A stretch of 64,000 bases of DNA. It comes from Limnohabitans sp. Its GTDB lineage: Bacteria > Pseudomonadota > Gammaproteobacteria > Burkholderiales > Burkholderiaceae_C. Location of the stretch: assembly GCF_023910625.1 (NCBI RefSeq), contig NZ_JAAVVW010000003.1, positions 1,116,001 through 1,180,000 of the forward strand, in the 5' to 3' direction. Positions 26,839 through 34,910 of the stretch are shown one piece after another; the stretch's first letter is position 1; every line of letters begins with the position of its first letter. The notes under the pieces were generated by a model, which saw only the letters and a program-made list of their open reading frames with translations, was not told where the DNA came from and made no database searches. The translations under genes and the position numbers were made by a program.

Positions 26839-28344
26839 TTAAACCGCCTCTTCGGGCACTTCGGCCCCCAAATCACCCGCAATCAGCTTGAACTGCTCCA
26901 ACGCCGCTTGCAGGTCTTCCACAATTTCCTGCGCGATCACGGCAGGCGGCGGCAGGTTGTCGCTGTCGGCCAGGCTGTCGTCTTTGAGCCAAAAAATGTC
27001 CAGGCTCGTCTTGTCGCGGGCGATCAGCTCGTCGTAGCCATACGCACGCCAGCGGCCATCGGGGTTGTCGGCGCTCCAGGTCTCGGCCCGTTCGTGGCGC
27101 TTGCCCACCTTGTACAGCTCTACAAACTCGTCCAGATCGGCCCGGCGCAGCGGGTTGGTCTTGAGCGTGAAATGCTTGTTGGTGCGCAGGTCGTAAATCC
27201 AGAGCTTTTTCGTCCATGGCGTCTCGGACGCGGGTTTCTTGTCAAAAAACAGCACGTTCGCCTTCACACCCTGCGCGTAAAACAGCCCCGTGGGCAGGCG
27301 CAGCAGCGTGTGCAGATCGCACTCGTGCAGCAGCTTTTTGCGAATGGTCTCGCCCGCGCCGCCTTCAAACAACACGTTGTCGGGCAACACCACCGCCGCA
27401 CGGCCATGAATGGCCAGCAGGGTTTTGATGTGCTGCACAAAGTTCAGCTGCTTGTTGCTGGTGGTGGCCCAAAAATCGTCGCGCTCGATCGTGTCTTTTT
27501 CGGTGCTGGTGCGGCCGTCCTCGCCCACGATCACGGTGCTGCTCTTCTTGCCAAACGGCGGGTTGGCCAGCACCACCTCAAAGCGCTCGCCAGGGTCTGA
27601 GCCCAGCGCATCGCCCACGCGCACGGGCACCGACTTTTCGGAGCCGATGCCGTGCAGCAGCATGTTCATGGCGCACACACGGGCTGTGGCCTGCACCAGC
27701 TCAAAGCCCACAAAGGCGCTTTCTTTCAGGTGCTTCTTTTCGTCCTTGGTCAGGTTGGGGTGGCGGTCCACCACATGCTGGTGGGCGCTGAACAAAAAGC
27801 CGCCCGTGCCGCAGGCCGGGTCGCACACGCGCTCGGCGGGCTTGGGGTCGATGCACTCGACCATGGCCGCAATCAACGCGCGCGGCGTGAAATATTGGCC
27901 CGCGCCGCTCTTGGTGTCTTGCGCGTTTTTCTCCAGTAAACCCTCGTAGGCATCGCCCTTCACATCCGCACCCAGTACCGTCCAAGTCTCGGCGTCGATC
28001 AGGTCCACGATCACGCGGCGCAGCTTGGCCGGGTCTTGGAACTTGTTTTGCGCCTTGGCAAAAATCAGGCCCAGCGTGCCCTTTTCGAGGCCCAGCTTTT
28101 CGAGTGCGTGGCGGTAATGGTCAAACAAGTCATCGCCATCGCGCACCAGCAGCGTAGGCCAGGCATAAGCGGCGGGCACGATGCTGGTCTGGTTGTAGGG
28201 CGGCTGGCTGCGCTCGTCGGCCATCTTGAGGAACAGCAAATAGGTGAGCTGCTCCACATAGTCGCCATAGCTCATGCCATCGTCGCGCAGCACGCTGCAA
28301 TAGTTCCAAAGCTTCTGGACGAGGGTGTGGGTGGTGGTGTTCAT
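26839..28344 (-). CDS. hsdM: Type I restriction-modification DNA methyltransferase subunit M
   Basis: 501 residues from ATG 28344. N-terminal HsdM domain (residues 1-130), SAM motif VCDPACGTGGFLFSAH near 185, catalytic motif VVLANPPFG near 265, so an N6-adenine methyltransferase. It works with HsdS to methylate and with HsdR to restrict. Its start overlaps the HEPN stop by 4 bp (ATGA). Unlike ordinary loci it is about 6.6 kb away from hsdS, with seven other reading frames between, all on the same strand. The C-terminal ~60 residues are acidic and end EVPEEAV. Confidence 0.95.
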   Translation of the reverse strand: MNTTTHTLVQKLWNYCSVLRDDGMSYGDYVEQLTYLLFLKMADERSQPPYNQTSIVPAAYAWPTLLVRDGDDLFDHYRHALEKLGLEKGTLGLIFAKAQNKFQDPAKLRRVIVDLIDAETWTVLGADVKGDAYEGLLEKNAQDTKSGAGQYFTPRALIAAMVECIDPKPAERVCDPACGTGGFLFSAHQHVVDRHPNLTKDEKKHLKESAFVGFELVQATARVCAMNMLLHGIGSEKSVPVRVGDALGSDPGERFEVVLANPPFGKKSSTVIVGEDGRTSTEKDTIERDDFWATTSNKQLNFVQHIKTLLAIHGRAAVVLPDNVLFEGGAGETIRKKLLHECDLHTLLRLPTGLFYAQGVKANVLFFDKKPASETPWTKKLWIYDLRTNKHFTLKTNPLRRADLDEFVELYKVGKRHERAETWSADNPDGRWRAYGYDELIARDKTSLDIFWLKDDSLADSDNLPPPAVIAQEIVEDLQAALEQFKLIAGDLGAEVPEEAV

Positions 28345-28793
28345 GTTGAAGTATTGAGAAGGTCTGGTCGACGTGCACTGAGCCACTGCCGCGTTTGACT
28401 CAGCAGTTGCTGTGCATGTGACACACAGCTGCGCACTGCAGCCGGTTCTATCAAGTCACCCGAGTAGTCGTTGAGGTTTCTTTTTTTGCGAAGTGAATCT
28501 AGAACAATCCAAACAGCTTTATCAACACCCAACGTCAAACCCAGCGTCTGGATCATGGTTTGGTGATGCCCTGGTGTGGTGGTGGAAGGCCTATAGCCGT
28601 TGGCCATCAAACCCACCATGGCGCATTGCATGATGGCTTTGTAGGCCGCGTCAAACCGGGTTTCATCGCTCAAACCCTGCACAGCACTGTCAGCCAAATT
28701 GCGTTGTGCAGCAGCTAACAAGCGCTGAACTTCATCCGCAGTGGCCGTGTGCCGCTGCAGCTGATTGATCTTGAGCAGATTTTCAAGGCTCAT
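28341..28793 (-). CDS. HEPN-domain protein, candidate toxin of MNT-HEPN pair
   Basis: 150 residues, all-alpha, of the SAV_6107-like HEPN group. The family signature is the segment DSLRKKRNLNDYSGD near residue 110, with the usual N-terminal LLAAAQRNLADSAVQGLSDETRFDAAYKAIM. The canonical RX4-6H RNase motif is not present; Tyr stands where His would be, so catalytic RNase activity is uncertain. The start ATG 28793 overlaps the nucleotidyltransferase stop by 4 bp and its own stop overlaps the hsdM start by 4 bp. Characterised HepT-type toxins are RNases neutralised by AMPylation or polyadenylylation from the partner MNT protein. Confidence 0.75.
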   Translation of the reverse strand: MSLENLLKINQLQRHTATADEVQRLLAAAQRNLADSAVQGLSDETRFDAAYKAIMQCAMVGLMANGYRPSTTTPGHHQTMIQTLGLTLGVDKAVWIVLDSLRKKRNLNDYSGDLIEPAAVRSCVSHAQQLLSQTRQWLSARRPDLLNTST

Positions 28794-29359
28794 GGTTCCC
28801 CCACCAGCCAAAGCTTGCTGCCGCGCCAGACTTGAGCCACGAAACTGTCTGGCTGCGCCAACTTGCCATCAAATTCGTCCCTTGAAAGCACGGTGGGGTT
28901 GACCTCTCGCCCAATGGCTTGCTGAGCGTCTGACAAAGCCAAGACCACCTCAGAAAAGTCCAAATCCCCCACCAGCATGACATCCACATCGCTGTGTGCA
29001 TGCTCTTGTCCTCTGGCCATGGAGCCATAAACAAAAGCCATCTCCACCTTTCCCGCCAGCGGCACCAATGCCTGACGAAGCACATCGACCAACCCGGCTG
29101 TTTTGCGCAGCAAGCCAGCCAGTTCTTGAAAAATGGGGCATTGCACATTGGCCCGGTAATACACCTGTCGGCCCGTTTCTTGACGCAGCAGCAAACCCAT
29201 ATCGGCCAGATTGCGAAGTTCTCGGTGCAGCGAACCCGGCGATACGTTCGTGAGCCGCGCCAGCTCACGCACATGCAACGCCACCTCTGGCCGCAGCAGC
29301 AAAGCGCTGAGCACCGCAGAGCGTGACTGCCCCAATAAAAAATGTGCCAAACTGGTCAT
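28790..29359 (-). CDS. Winged-helix nucleotidyltransferase (MNT), candidate antitoxin
   Basis: 189 residues. Residues 1-75 form an ArsR-like winged helix (LALHVRELARLTNV... LHRELRNLADMGLL), residues 95-189 a minimal nucleotidyltransferase with the active-site motif GSMARGQEHAHSDVDVML (GS...DxD). The DNA-binding part suggests the pair represses its own promoter; a repeat array sits exactly at its start codon (29358-29388). Together with the HEPN gene it forms a two-gene toxin-antitoxin-like module that is translationally coupled to hsdM. Confidence 0.85.
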   Translation of the reverse strand: MTSLAHFLLGQSRSAVLSALLLRPEVALHVRELARLTNVSPGSLHRELRNLADMGLLLRQETGRQVYYRANVQCPIFQELAGLLRKTAGLVDVLRQALVPLAGKVEMAFVYGSMARGQEHAHSDVDVMLVGDLDFSEVVLALSDAQQAIGREVNPTVLSRDEFDGKLAQPDSFVAQVWRGSKLWLVGEP

Positions 29360-29388
29360 GAAGCAATTTTAGCTTCAAATGAAGCAAT
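29358..29388 (-). promoter_or_regulatory. Repeat operator at MNT start codon
   Basis: Two direct repeats of ATTGCTTCAT (minus-strand reading; plus positions 29358-29367 and 29379-29388) flank an inverted arm, giving GAAGC-N7-GCTTC at 29360-29376. The second repeat includes the ATG of the winged-helix MNT gene. The region is AT-rich with a possible -10 (TAAAAT), so this looks like an autoregulated promoter with a very short leader. Binding by the MNT winged helix is inferred. Confidence 0.55.
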
Positions 29389-29422
29389 ATTAAGAACAAT
29401 CATGGAAGTGCTGCTGACCTCA

Positions 29423-29665
29423 TCAACCCGCCATGAGCCTGGGCGCTTGCGTTCTCGACCAATTAACGGCAGCGGTCGTGTCGGTCTCTGTGATGCCCAG
29501 TTCGGCCAGCTTCGCACGCACTGCATCGGCCGCGACGAAGCGCACAGGCGTCAAAACGATCTGCCCGCCATTGGCTTGTACATCAAAGTAGTCGGTCGGC
29601 CCCACCGCTTGCATCAGACTCTTGGGCAGCGTGATCTGGTTTTTGGCATTGAGTTTGGTCAGCAT
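29423..29665 (-). CDS. AbrB/SpoVT-type DNA-binding protein
   Basis: 80 residues. The swapped-hairpin AbrB domain is seen at the N-terminus (LTKLNAKNQITLPKSLMQ), as in MazE- or VapB-like antitoxins and AbrB regulators. AGGAG lies about 8 bases before ATG 29665; an ATG at 29698 is a weaker alternative. No toxin-sized gene is directly attached. The nearest partners are the MNT-HEPN pair 63 bp downstream. It could be an orphan antitoxin or a regulator of the downstream half of the restriction operon. Confidence 0.75.
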   Translation of the reverse strand: MLTKLNAKNQITLPKSLMQAVGPTDYFDVQANGGQIVLTPVRFVAADAVRAKLAELGITETDTTAAVNWSRTQAPRLMAG

Positions 29666-29694
29666 GGGAGCATCTCCTGGGCTCAGTGAAAAAT

Positions 29695-29902
29695 TCATGG
29701 TTCGCGTTTGACAACCGAGCGATACGCCTGATCTGGTCGATTGGGCACACCTGGGCTTTGAGTCGTGCCATCCCTGCAAATGACAGGAGTTCGGGTCTCA
29801 AATGACGGGAGTCCCCCGTCAAATGACGGGAGTTCCCCGTCAAATGATGGGAGTTCCGCATCAAATGAGGGGAGTCCCTCTTCAAATGACGGGAGTCGAG
29901 AG
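29695..29902 (-). pseudogene. Decayed paralogue of the AlbA_2/RloA-like gene 3' end
   Basis: The segment carries the same kind of 21-bp repeats as the intact gene at 30753-32636, followed by a degenerate copy of its last codons: here RPDQAYRSVVKREP then stop, there RPDQAYRAVAKRTP then stop. DNA on either side of that stop also matches (AATCG.CC.GATCAGGC.TATCGC). Repeats and tail are in different frames, so a frameshift has occurred and the central about 65 codons present in the intact gene are missing. It sits between DUF3037 and the AbrB gene and indicates an ancient duplication in the operon. Confidence 0.7.
29798..29902. repeat. Five tandem 21-bp repeats
   Basis: Units start at 29798, 29819, 29840, 29861 and 29882, each a variant of TCAAATGACGGGAGTCCCCCG; a sixth, more diverged unit precedes them. 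Read on the minus strand they encode heptads of the form DSRHLTG, matching the repeats in the intact AlbA_2 gene. There is no spacer-repeat alternation, so this is not a CRISPR array. Confidence 0.85.
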
Positions 29903-29916
29903 CCACAGAACCGGGT

Positions 29917-30717
29917 TTATGCCGCCTGAGCAAAGCGCAGCAAGGCTTCTTCGTCATTGGACGCAGCAAACACTGCACCCATGTTGGCGAGATCGCGTCG
30001 AACTTCCTCAAACGCGCCAAAGCGGTCAGACTCAACAGGCGGTTGGGTCACAGCCAAGAGCATGGACTTGGGCATGGCGTTCACACGCTCCAAATGACGC
30101 AAGCGGCCCAGCCATTGGTTGCCATGGTCCAGTATGCGTAGGGGCTCTTCGTAGGCCAAGTGCATGGGCTTAATCACGCGCAAGGCCTTGCCATCAGCAT
30201 CCAGTTCGGCAAACGGCACCTTGAATTGCAGGCCGTCCATACCGAGTTTGGCGCTTTGGAACCGGCCGCCCAAGCCCTCACGCCGCAGCACGCCGCGAAT
30301 CGCCTTCTCAATCAGTTTTTCCTGATATTCGGGCGTTGCAAAGTCGTGATCAACATAGTGATCGAACAACTCTTGCAGCTTAGCTTGGGGAGACTCCGTC
30401 ATCACGGCACGCACGGCAGAAAACCGAAACAAGGCCTCGCGTGGGCGCACCAAATCATCAAATATCCACGGCTCTGCCACTTTGGCAGCCATATCACGGG
30501 TGCGGGCCAATTCTTCGGCAAAGGCTGCTACACCCTGAGCAAAGACACGCCGATCCAACTTGTCAAAAAAGCCACTCAGACGACGCCACTTGTTGGACAG
30601 CTGAAAGTCGAAATAGCGTGCTGTAGGCGCATGGATCACGATGCCCACGTTGGCGAACTCCTCCGTTTCTGCATAGGGCAGAAAACGAATAAAGGAATAA
30701 CGAGCGACGTGTGTCAT
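29917..30717 (-). CDS. DUF3037 family protein
   Basis: 266 residues. The N-terminus (RYSFIRFLPYAETEEFANVGIV) is the DUF3037 signature. The rest is mixed alpha/beta without known catalytic motifs. DUF3037 genes usually pair with HipA-like kinase genes, but none is here. It starts 35 bp after the AlbA_2 gene on the same strand and has no independent promoter visible. Function unknown; in this setting a defence or regulatory accessory role is inferred from position. Confidence 0.75.
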   Translation of the reverse strand: MTHVARYSFIRFLPYAETEEFANVGIVIHAPTARYFDFQLSNKWRRLSGFFDKLDRRVFAQGVAAFAEELARTRDMAAKVAEPWIFDDLVRPREALFRFSAVRAVMTESPQAKLQELFDHYVDHDFATPEYQEKLIEKAIRGVLRREGLGGRFQSAKLGMDGLQFKVPFAELDADGKALRVIKPMHLAYEEPLRILDHGNQWLGRLRHLERVNAMPKSMLLAVTQPPVESDRFGAFEEVRRDLANMGAVFAASNDEEALLRFAQAA

Positions 30718-30752
30718 TGAAAACCTCTCTCAAGCCGGGCACAAAGTGACAT

Positions 30753-32636
30753 TCATGGCGTGCGTTTGGCAACGGCGCGATAGGCCTGATCCGGACGATT
30801 GCGCACATCTGGGTGCCGCAGCTCCAACATCCCGTCTTTCACCATCGCCGTCAAGAAACGGGTTTGCAACTTATCCGCGTCTCGATCAACCAGCGCAGCA
30901 AGTTCGGATGTCGATAACCATTGACCGGCACACAATTGCCCGATAACGATTTTCAGTTGTGGCACTGCCAGTTTTTTGTTTTTCCTGGCAGGTTCTGCTA
31001 ATGGCAAAAGCGCCAATACCTCGGCTGACAAACCAGCCAATCGGTCGAATTGGGGGGAGTCCACGCCGAATTGGGGGGAGTCCCCGGGCAATTGGGGGGA
31101 GCTTTGGGGGGAGTCCCCCGCCAAATGACGGGAGTCCTCGCCCAATTGGGGGGAGTCCCCCGCCACGCGGTAGCTGGCCCAGCGCCGCTGGTTTTGCTGC
31201 GTCAGCAGGCCATCGCGTACCAAAGTTTGCAACACGCCGGTGATGTCTTTCGAGTGTTCCCCTGTGATTTCCTGCATGCGGGCGTTGGTCACACTGCCCT
31301 CCACCTGGGCGGTCACCACCGCCTGAACCGCTGTTTTGTCCAACTTGGCAAACCGGTCACCAAAGCGCAAGCGCAGTGCTTGGTCCACCTCTTGCGGGAT
31401 CAGGCTCACCATGGGCAGCACCAGCTTCACGCGGTCAGGCTGCAAAGACTCTTCCAGCCGGGGCGAACGCCAGTGCTGCGCACGCCAGCCTGCCCGAATT
31501 TTGTCCATGCCCGAGCCCGCCTTGTCGCCACCGCCCATGAGCTGAAACATCAGCTGCAAACTCTTGTTTCGGCACTCGCTCACGCCGCCTTGCAGCAACT
31601 GCACCCGCGACACCAGCAGCGAGCCAGGATTAGACAGTTCAATCCGATCCGGGTAGCGCTCCATCACCACACCGCCCTGACCACGGTGGTCGGCATGCAC
31701 CAAAGCGTTCACCACCGCCTCGCGCAAAGCCTCGTGTACGGCGGTGTCGTCTTTGCGGTACAGCTCACGGTCCAGCTGAAAAGGAATCTTCAAGTCGCCC
31801 GACAAACGTTGCATCACCCGCACATAAAACTGGAACAGGTTGTTTTCCCAGGTGCCGTCGGGCACCACGCGGTCGGTCCAGCGCACAGCGGGGTCATCGG
31901 ACATGCGCTCGCGGTAATCCACATGAAAACCTGGCAGCGCATCGCGCAGTGCTTCAAAACGGCCGAACATCAAAAGGCCCGCCACGGTGGCACCTTCCAG
32001 ACCTGTGGCCCGGTCACGGCGCAAGGCACTCAGCTTGGTCAACAAAGCGGCATCGTCCAACAACAGCCACGGATGGTCTGGCGCACGGGATGCAAAGCGG
32101 TTGCGGTATTGCTTGACCGTGTCGGGGTCAAAGTCTGGAAGGCCAAAATGCTCCACGATTTGGGAATCGGCTGGCGTGTCGGACTGGTCGGCCAGCATGC
32201 GGCGCACCTCATCGTCTGAACAGCGGTAGTCGCCCTCTTCGGCGCGGCGATAAGTGCCTGTCATGGGGTTGGGCCCCACAAACACCGGGCGCTGCAGGCG
32301 CGAGGCACGCGGCACGTTCACCACCACAAACTGCCGGCCCTCGTCTTCCACCGTGCGCACATCGTCGTCGCGCAGCAGGTTGGCGCTGATCTTGTGCCGG
32401 TCGTTCAGCTGGCTCCACAGCACCGTGCGCAACTGCGCGGCATCGGGCACGCCCTCCCACACCAGGCCAGACGCCTTTTCGGCCACGCCCAAAACAATGG
32501 TGCCGCCCTGGGTGTTGGCCATGGCGGCATACGACTCCCAGAAACTGCCGGGCATGCCACCGCGTGCCGACTTGAATTCGGTGTCTATGCCTTCGGTGCT
32601 GGACTGCAGGGCGGAGAAGAGGTCAAGTTGTCTCAT
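30753..32636 (-). CDS. AlbA_2/RloA-like ATP-binding protein with heptad-repeat insert
   Basis: 627 residues. Residues 15-130 form an AlbA_2 (Schlafen-like AAA_4) domain with TEFKSARGGMPGSFWES and GGTIVLGVAE. A GHKL-type ATPase segment follows (REAVVNALVHADHRGQGG, then DRIELSNPG) near 310-350. A C-terminal winged helix carries an inserted run of heptads (DSPQLGE, DSRHLAG, DSPQFGV) at about 495-535. Proteins of this type (RloA, or RecG-like annotation) are found inside Type I restriction loci. Start overlaps the GIY-YIG stop by 4 bp. Role inferred: nucleotide-dependent regulator or effector bound to the hsd system. Confidence 0.82.
   Translation of the reverse strand: MRQLDLFSALQSSTEGIDTEFKSARGGMPGSFWESYAAMANTQGGTIVLGVAEKASGLVWEGVPDAAQLRTVLWSQLNDRHKISANLLRDDDVRTVEDEGRQFVVVNVPRASRLQRPVFVGPNPMTGTYRRAEEGDYRCSDDEVRRMLADQSDTPADSQIVEHFGLPDFDPDTVKQYRNRFASRAPDHPWLLLDDAALLTKLSALRRDRATGLEGATVAGLLMFGRFEALRDALPGFHVDYRERMSDDPAVRWTDRVVPDGTWENNLFQFYVRVMQRLSGDLKIPFQLDRELYRKDDTAVHEALREAVVNALVHADHRGQGGVVMERYPDRIELSNPGSLLVSRVQLLQGGVSECRNKSLQLMFQLMGGGDKAGSGMDKIRAGWRAQHWRSPRLEESLQPDRVKLVLPMVSLIPQEVDQALRLRFGDRFAKLDKTAVQAVVTAQVEGSVTNARMQEITGEHSKDITGVLQTLVRDGLLTQQNQRRWASYRVAGDSPQLGEDSRHLAGDSPQSSPQLPGDSPQFGVDSPQFDRLAGLSAEVLALLPLAEPARKNKKLAVPQLKIVIGQLCAGQWLSTSELAALVDRDADKLQTRFLTAMVKDGMLELRHPDVRNRPDQAYRAVAKRTP
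31046..31163. repeat. In-frame 21-bp tandem repeats inside the AlbA_2 gene
   Basis: Five to six diverged units of about 21 bp with core AATTGGGGGGAGTCCCC; one unit has the AAATGACGGGAGTC form seen in the decayed copy at 29798-29902. Units are multiples of three, so changes in copy number lengthen the linker without shifting frame. Confidence 0.8.
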
Positions 32637-33505
32637 GCTGCCCCATTCTCCTGCAAAGACTTAAGCGCTCGCCCCTGCGCATCCTTCCACTCCACCCGCC
32701 CGTTGGAGCTGCGGCCCAGCACCATATCGCTGGCAGCGCTGGGGGAGCTGAACACGTAGTCTTGCGTAAAAACATAATGCGCGCCCTGTTGTGCCAATAC
32801 GCCCATGCCGATGAGCTCTTCACGCCAAGCCACAAAGCCAGGGAAATGCTTGTGCATCGATGGCACCAAGATGGCTGCCGCCTGTGACCCCGCCTTAACC
32901 ACAAACCCTTGCGTAGATTCGTAGCCCCTGGCCTCCAAACCTTTGCCTGTGCACATCAGTTCGGGCGCGCTGGCGGCGAGGGCTTGGGGTGGTTGTTCGA
33001 AGGCATGCACGCCCAGCACTGGCAGCATGCCCAGCATGTGCTGCAAGAACACCTGCATGTCAGCGCGGTCGGCCTCGCTGAGGGTAGGCTCGGTGGGTTG
33101 GTTGGCGTTGTCCAAAGGCACGCGCTTGGCCTGCTTGGCCAGGCGGATCAGGTTCACCTCTAAAAACTGCACATGCGCCTTGTTGAGCGCCTGCCCCATA
33201 GAGACAAAACAGATTGCCCGCGTCCAGAAATCCTTTTGGGCGGTGCCGCTGTGGTGCGAGGCCAGGCGCGGCTTGATCGGATCGCCCTCGCCAATGTAGA
33301 GCCGGTCGCCCTCGCCGTCTTCACGCGGGCCCAACAGCAAGTACACGCCGGTTTGCTGCAGCTCGGACCGATCGGCCACGCTGGGCTGCGCCCAGGCCGC
33401 ACGCGGAAACACCAGCGCGCGGCCCACCCAGTTGGACCGCTCGACGATGCGCAGGCCATCGGGGTCACCATCGGCGACGAAGATTCGAAGGGAGAAAGGG
33501 ATCAC
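32633..33505 (-). CDS. GIY-YIG nuclease with DUF4357 domain
   Basis: 290 residues. Residues 52-78 hold the GIY-YIG core (TGVYLLLGPREDGEGD then RLYIGEGD), with a catalytic Arg candidate in KPRLASHH and Glu in QFLEVNLI. The C-terminal ~60 residues match DUF4357, often joined to GIY-YIG nucleases beside Type I systems. Predicted DNA-cleaving effector. Coupled by 4-bp overlaps to the KAP gene upstream and the AlbA_2 gene downstream, so the three should act as one unit. Confidence 0.82.
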   Translation of the reverse strand: MIPFSLRIFVADGDPDGLRIVERSNWVGRALVFPRAAWAQPSVADRSELQQTGVYLLLGPREDGEGDRLYIGEGDPIKPRLASHHSGTAQKDFWTRAICFVSMGQALNKAHVQFLEVNLIRLAKQAKRVPLDNANQPTEPTLSEADRADMQVFLQHMLGMLPVLGVHAFEQPPQALAASAPELMCTGKGLEARGYESTQGFVVKAGSQAAAILVPSMHKHFPGFVAWREELIGMGVLAQQGAHYVFTQDYVFSSPSAASDMVLGRSSNGRVEWKDAQGRALKSLQENGAA

Positions 33506-34896
33506 AGTAGATCGCCAATTCGAGCCGACAAATCAACTTTATTTGCAACATGCTTGAGTGAAAAATCACGTCCCCAATCACCCCCAACTGTTCGACTCAT
33601 CTCAAGCAATGTACGCGCACGTCGCCCTTTTTCTGTGTCAGGGCTAAGCTTGGAAAACTCTTCTGCTTGTTTCAAAAGCTGTTGCGACCGCTCAGAAATC
33701 ACATCTCCAATAATCAAATACGCTTCTAAAGATTTCGCAAATCGTGATTCAAAAAATTTCCGAGAAGTGGGTATAGACCTCAATGTTTCCATGAAATCTT
33801 GGGGCGCTGTAACACCCGAAATCAAGCCCTCATACAAATCCAGACGTTTCAGACGGAGCACGATCAGCAGCGACAGAACAATTGGGTCTAAATAATGATC
33901 ATCGGGTGTCTGCATCAATACGACTGCCAAGCGAGTCAAACACCTTTCACGAACTCTCAAAGACAAATCAAAAGTAGCAGCCAATAACGTAAAGGCCTCT
34001 ACAAAATGGTCATGATCGTATGCAAGTGAAGAGTGCTTCCTTCGCGCTTCAAAAAAATCCTTTAAATCAAACCGTTTGATCAGCTCTCTGGTGTAGGCCT
34101 TGGTATGTGGCAGTGGTAGAGAAAAATCAAGGTCAATGAAGCGTCTCAGATATTCGAGTGCATCTATCCGCTCACCATAAACCGCCGCAGTAATAGCCTC
34201 CAGTTGTTTTTTGTCTACCGAAAGAACAAACACGATGTTCTTCACATCAAACAGATGCTTCACCCTCTCAAGGAGTTCAATTGCAAAGCTTGGGCGGCAA
34301 CGATCCAACTCGTCAATGAAGAAGACCAATGGACGCTGCAGCTCACCCTCACCAATAGCCTGAACGGCATCTTCAAGAGTCTCGCGAAATGTTTCAAGTG
34401 ACCTTTTTTCTTTTTTGAAAGACTCGATCAAATCCTCAGCTGCTTTACCTGACTCGTTCGATAGGACATCCTCTTGAACCTTGTCCAGATCTAACACGCC
34501 CATCGTGCCGACTTTGACGCCCGCAACCAAACCTCTTTTGGCTACGGTTGATACAACCTTTTTAACCTTAGCCATACGCTGCTGAAACACGCCGGCTTGT
34601 TCGATTTTTATGTCATCAATTACCGCAACCATAGGAATCAAAGGATCACTGACGTAATCCTCTTTCCATGCATTGAAATAAACAGTGGTGTATTCGTCTT
34701 TCTTAAGTACAGCTCGAAGCATGTTGACCACGGTTGTCTTACCTGTGCCCCAAGGAGAATCCAAAGCCAGAACGAACGGGCCTTCAAGTTGCTTGATCAG
34801 ATTGCCGACGAACTCGACAACGTCTTCGCGCTGCAGGGAATCATGCTTGAATGGATCATCGTCAGAAACCTCAATCTCAGCCAGTCGGAATTTCAT
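33502..34896 (-). CDS. KAP-family P-loop NTPase
   Basis: 464 residues. Walker A SPWGTGKTT at 48-56, Walker B LVFFIDELDRCRP near 170-182 and the VLSVDKKQLEA sensor segment near 205 are those of the KAP NTPase family, often found in mobile and defence contexts. Only weak membrane potential between the motifs, unlike classical KAP proteins. DNA is clearly more AT-rich than the surrounding 60-plus percent GC genes, as is the adjoining second half of hsdS, suggesting recent acquisition. Starts 14 bp after hsdS and overlaps the nuclease gene by 4 bp. Confidence 0.85.
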   Translation of the reverse strand: MKFRLAEIEVSDDDPFKHDSLQREDVVEFVGNLIKQLEGPFVLALDSPWGTGKTTVVNMLRAVLKKDEYTTVYFNAWKEDYVSDPLIPMVAVIDDIKIEQAGVFQQRMAKVKKVVSTVAKRGLVAGVKVGTMGVLDLDKVQEDVLSNESGKAAEDLIESFKKEKRSLETFRETLEDAVQAIGEGELQRPLVFFIDELDRCRPSFAIELLERVKHLFDVKNIVFVLSVDKKQLEAITAAVYGERIDALEYLRRFIDLDFSLPLPHTKAYTRELIKRFDLKDFFEARRKHSSLAYDHDHFVEAFTLLAATFDLSLRVRERCLTRLAVVLMQTPDDHYLDPIVLSLLIVLRLKRLDLYEGLISGVTAPQDFMETLRSIPTSRKFFESRFAKSLEAYLIIGDVISERSQQLLKQAEEFSKLSPDTEKGRRARTLLEMSRTVGGDWGRDFSLKHVANKVDLSARIGDLL

Positions 34897-34910
34897 CTAT
34901 ATCCCCTTAT

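Noticed and set aside
29798..29902. Regular repeats that might be a CRISPR array
   Set aside because: Units are contiguous 21-mers without spacers, and they code for heptads shared with the AlbA_2 protein.
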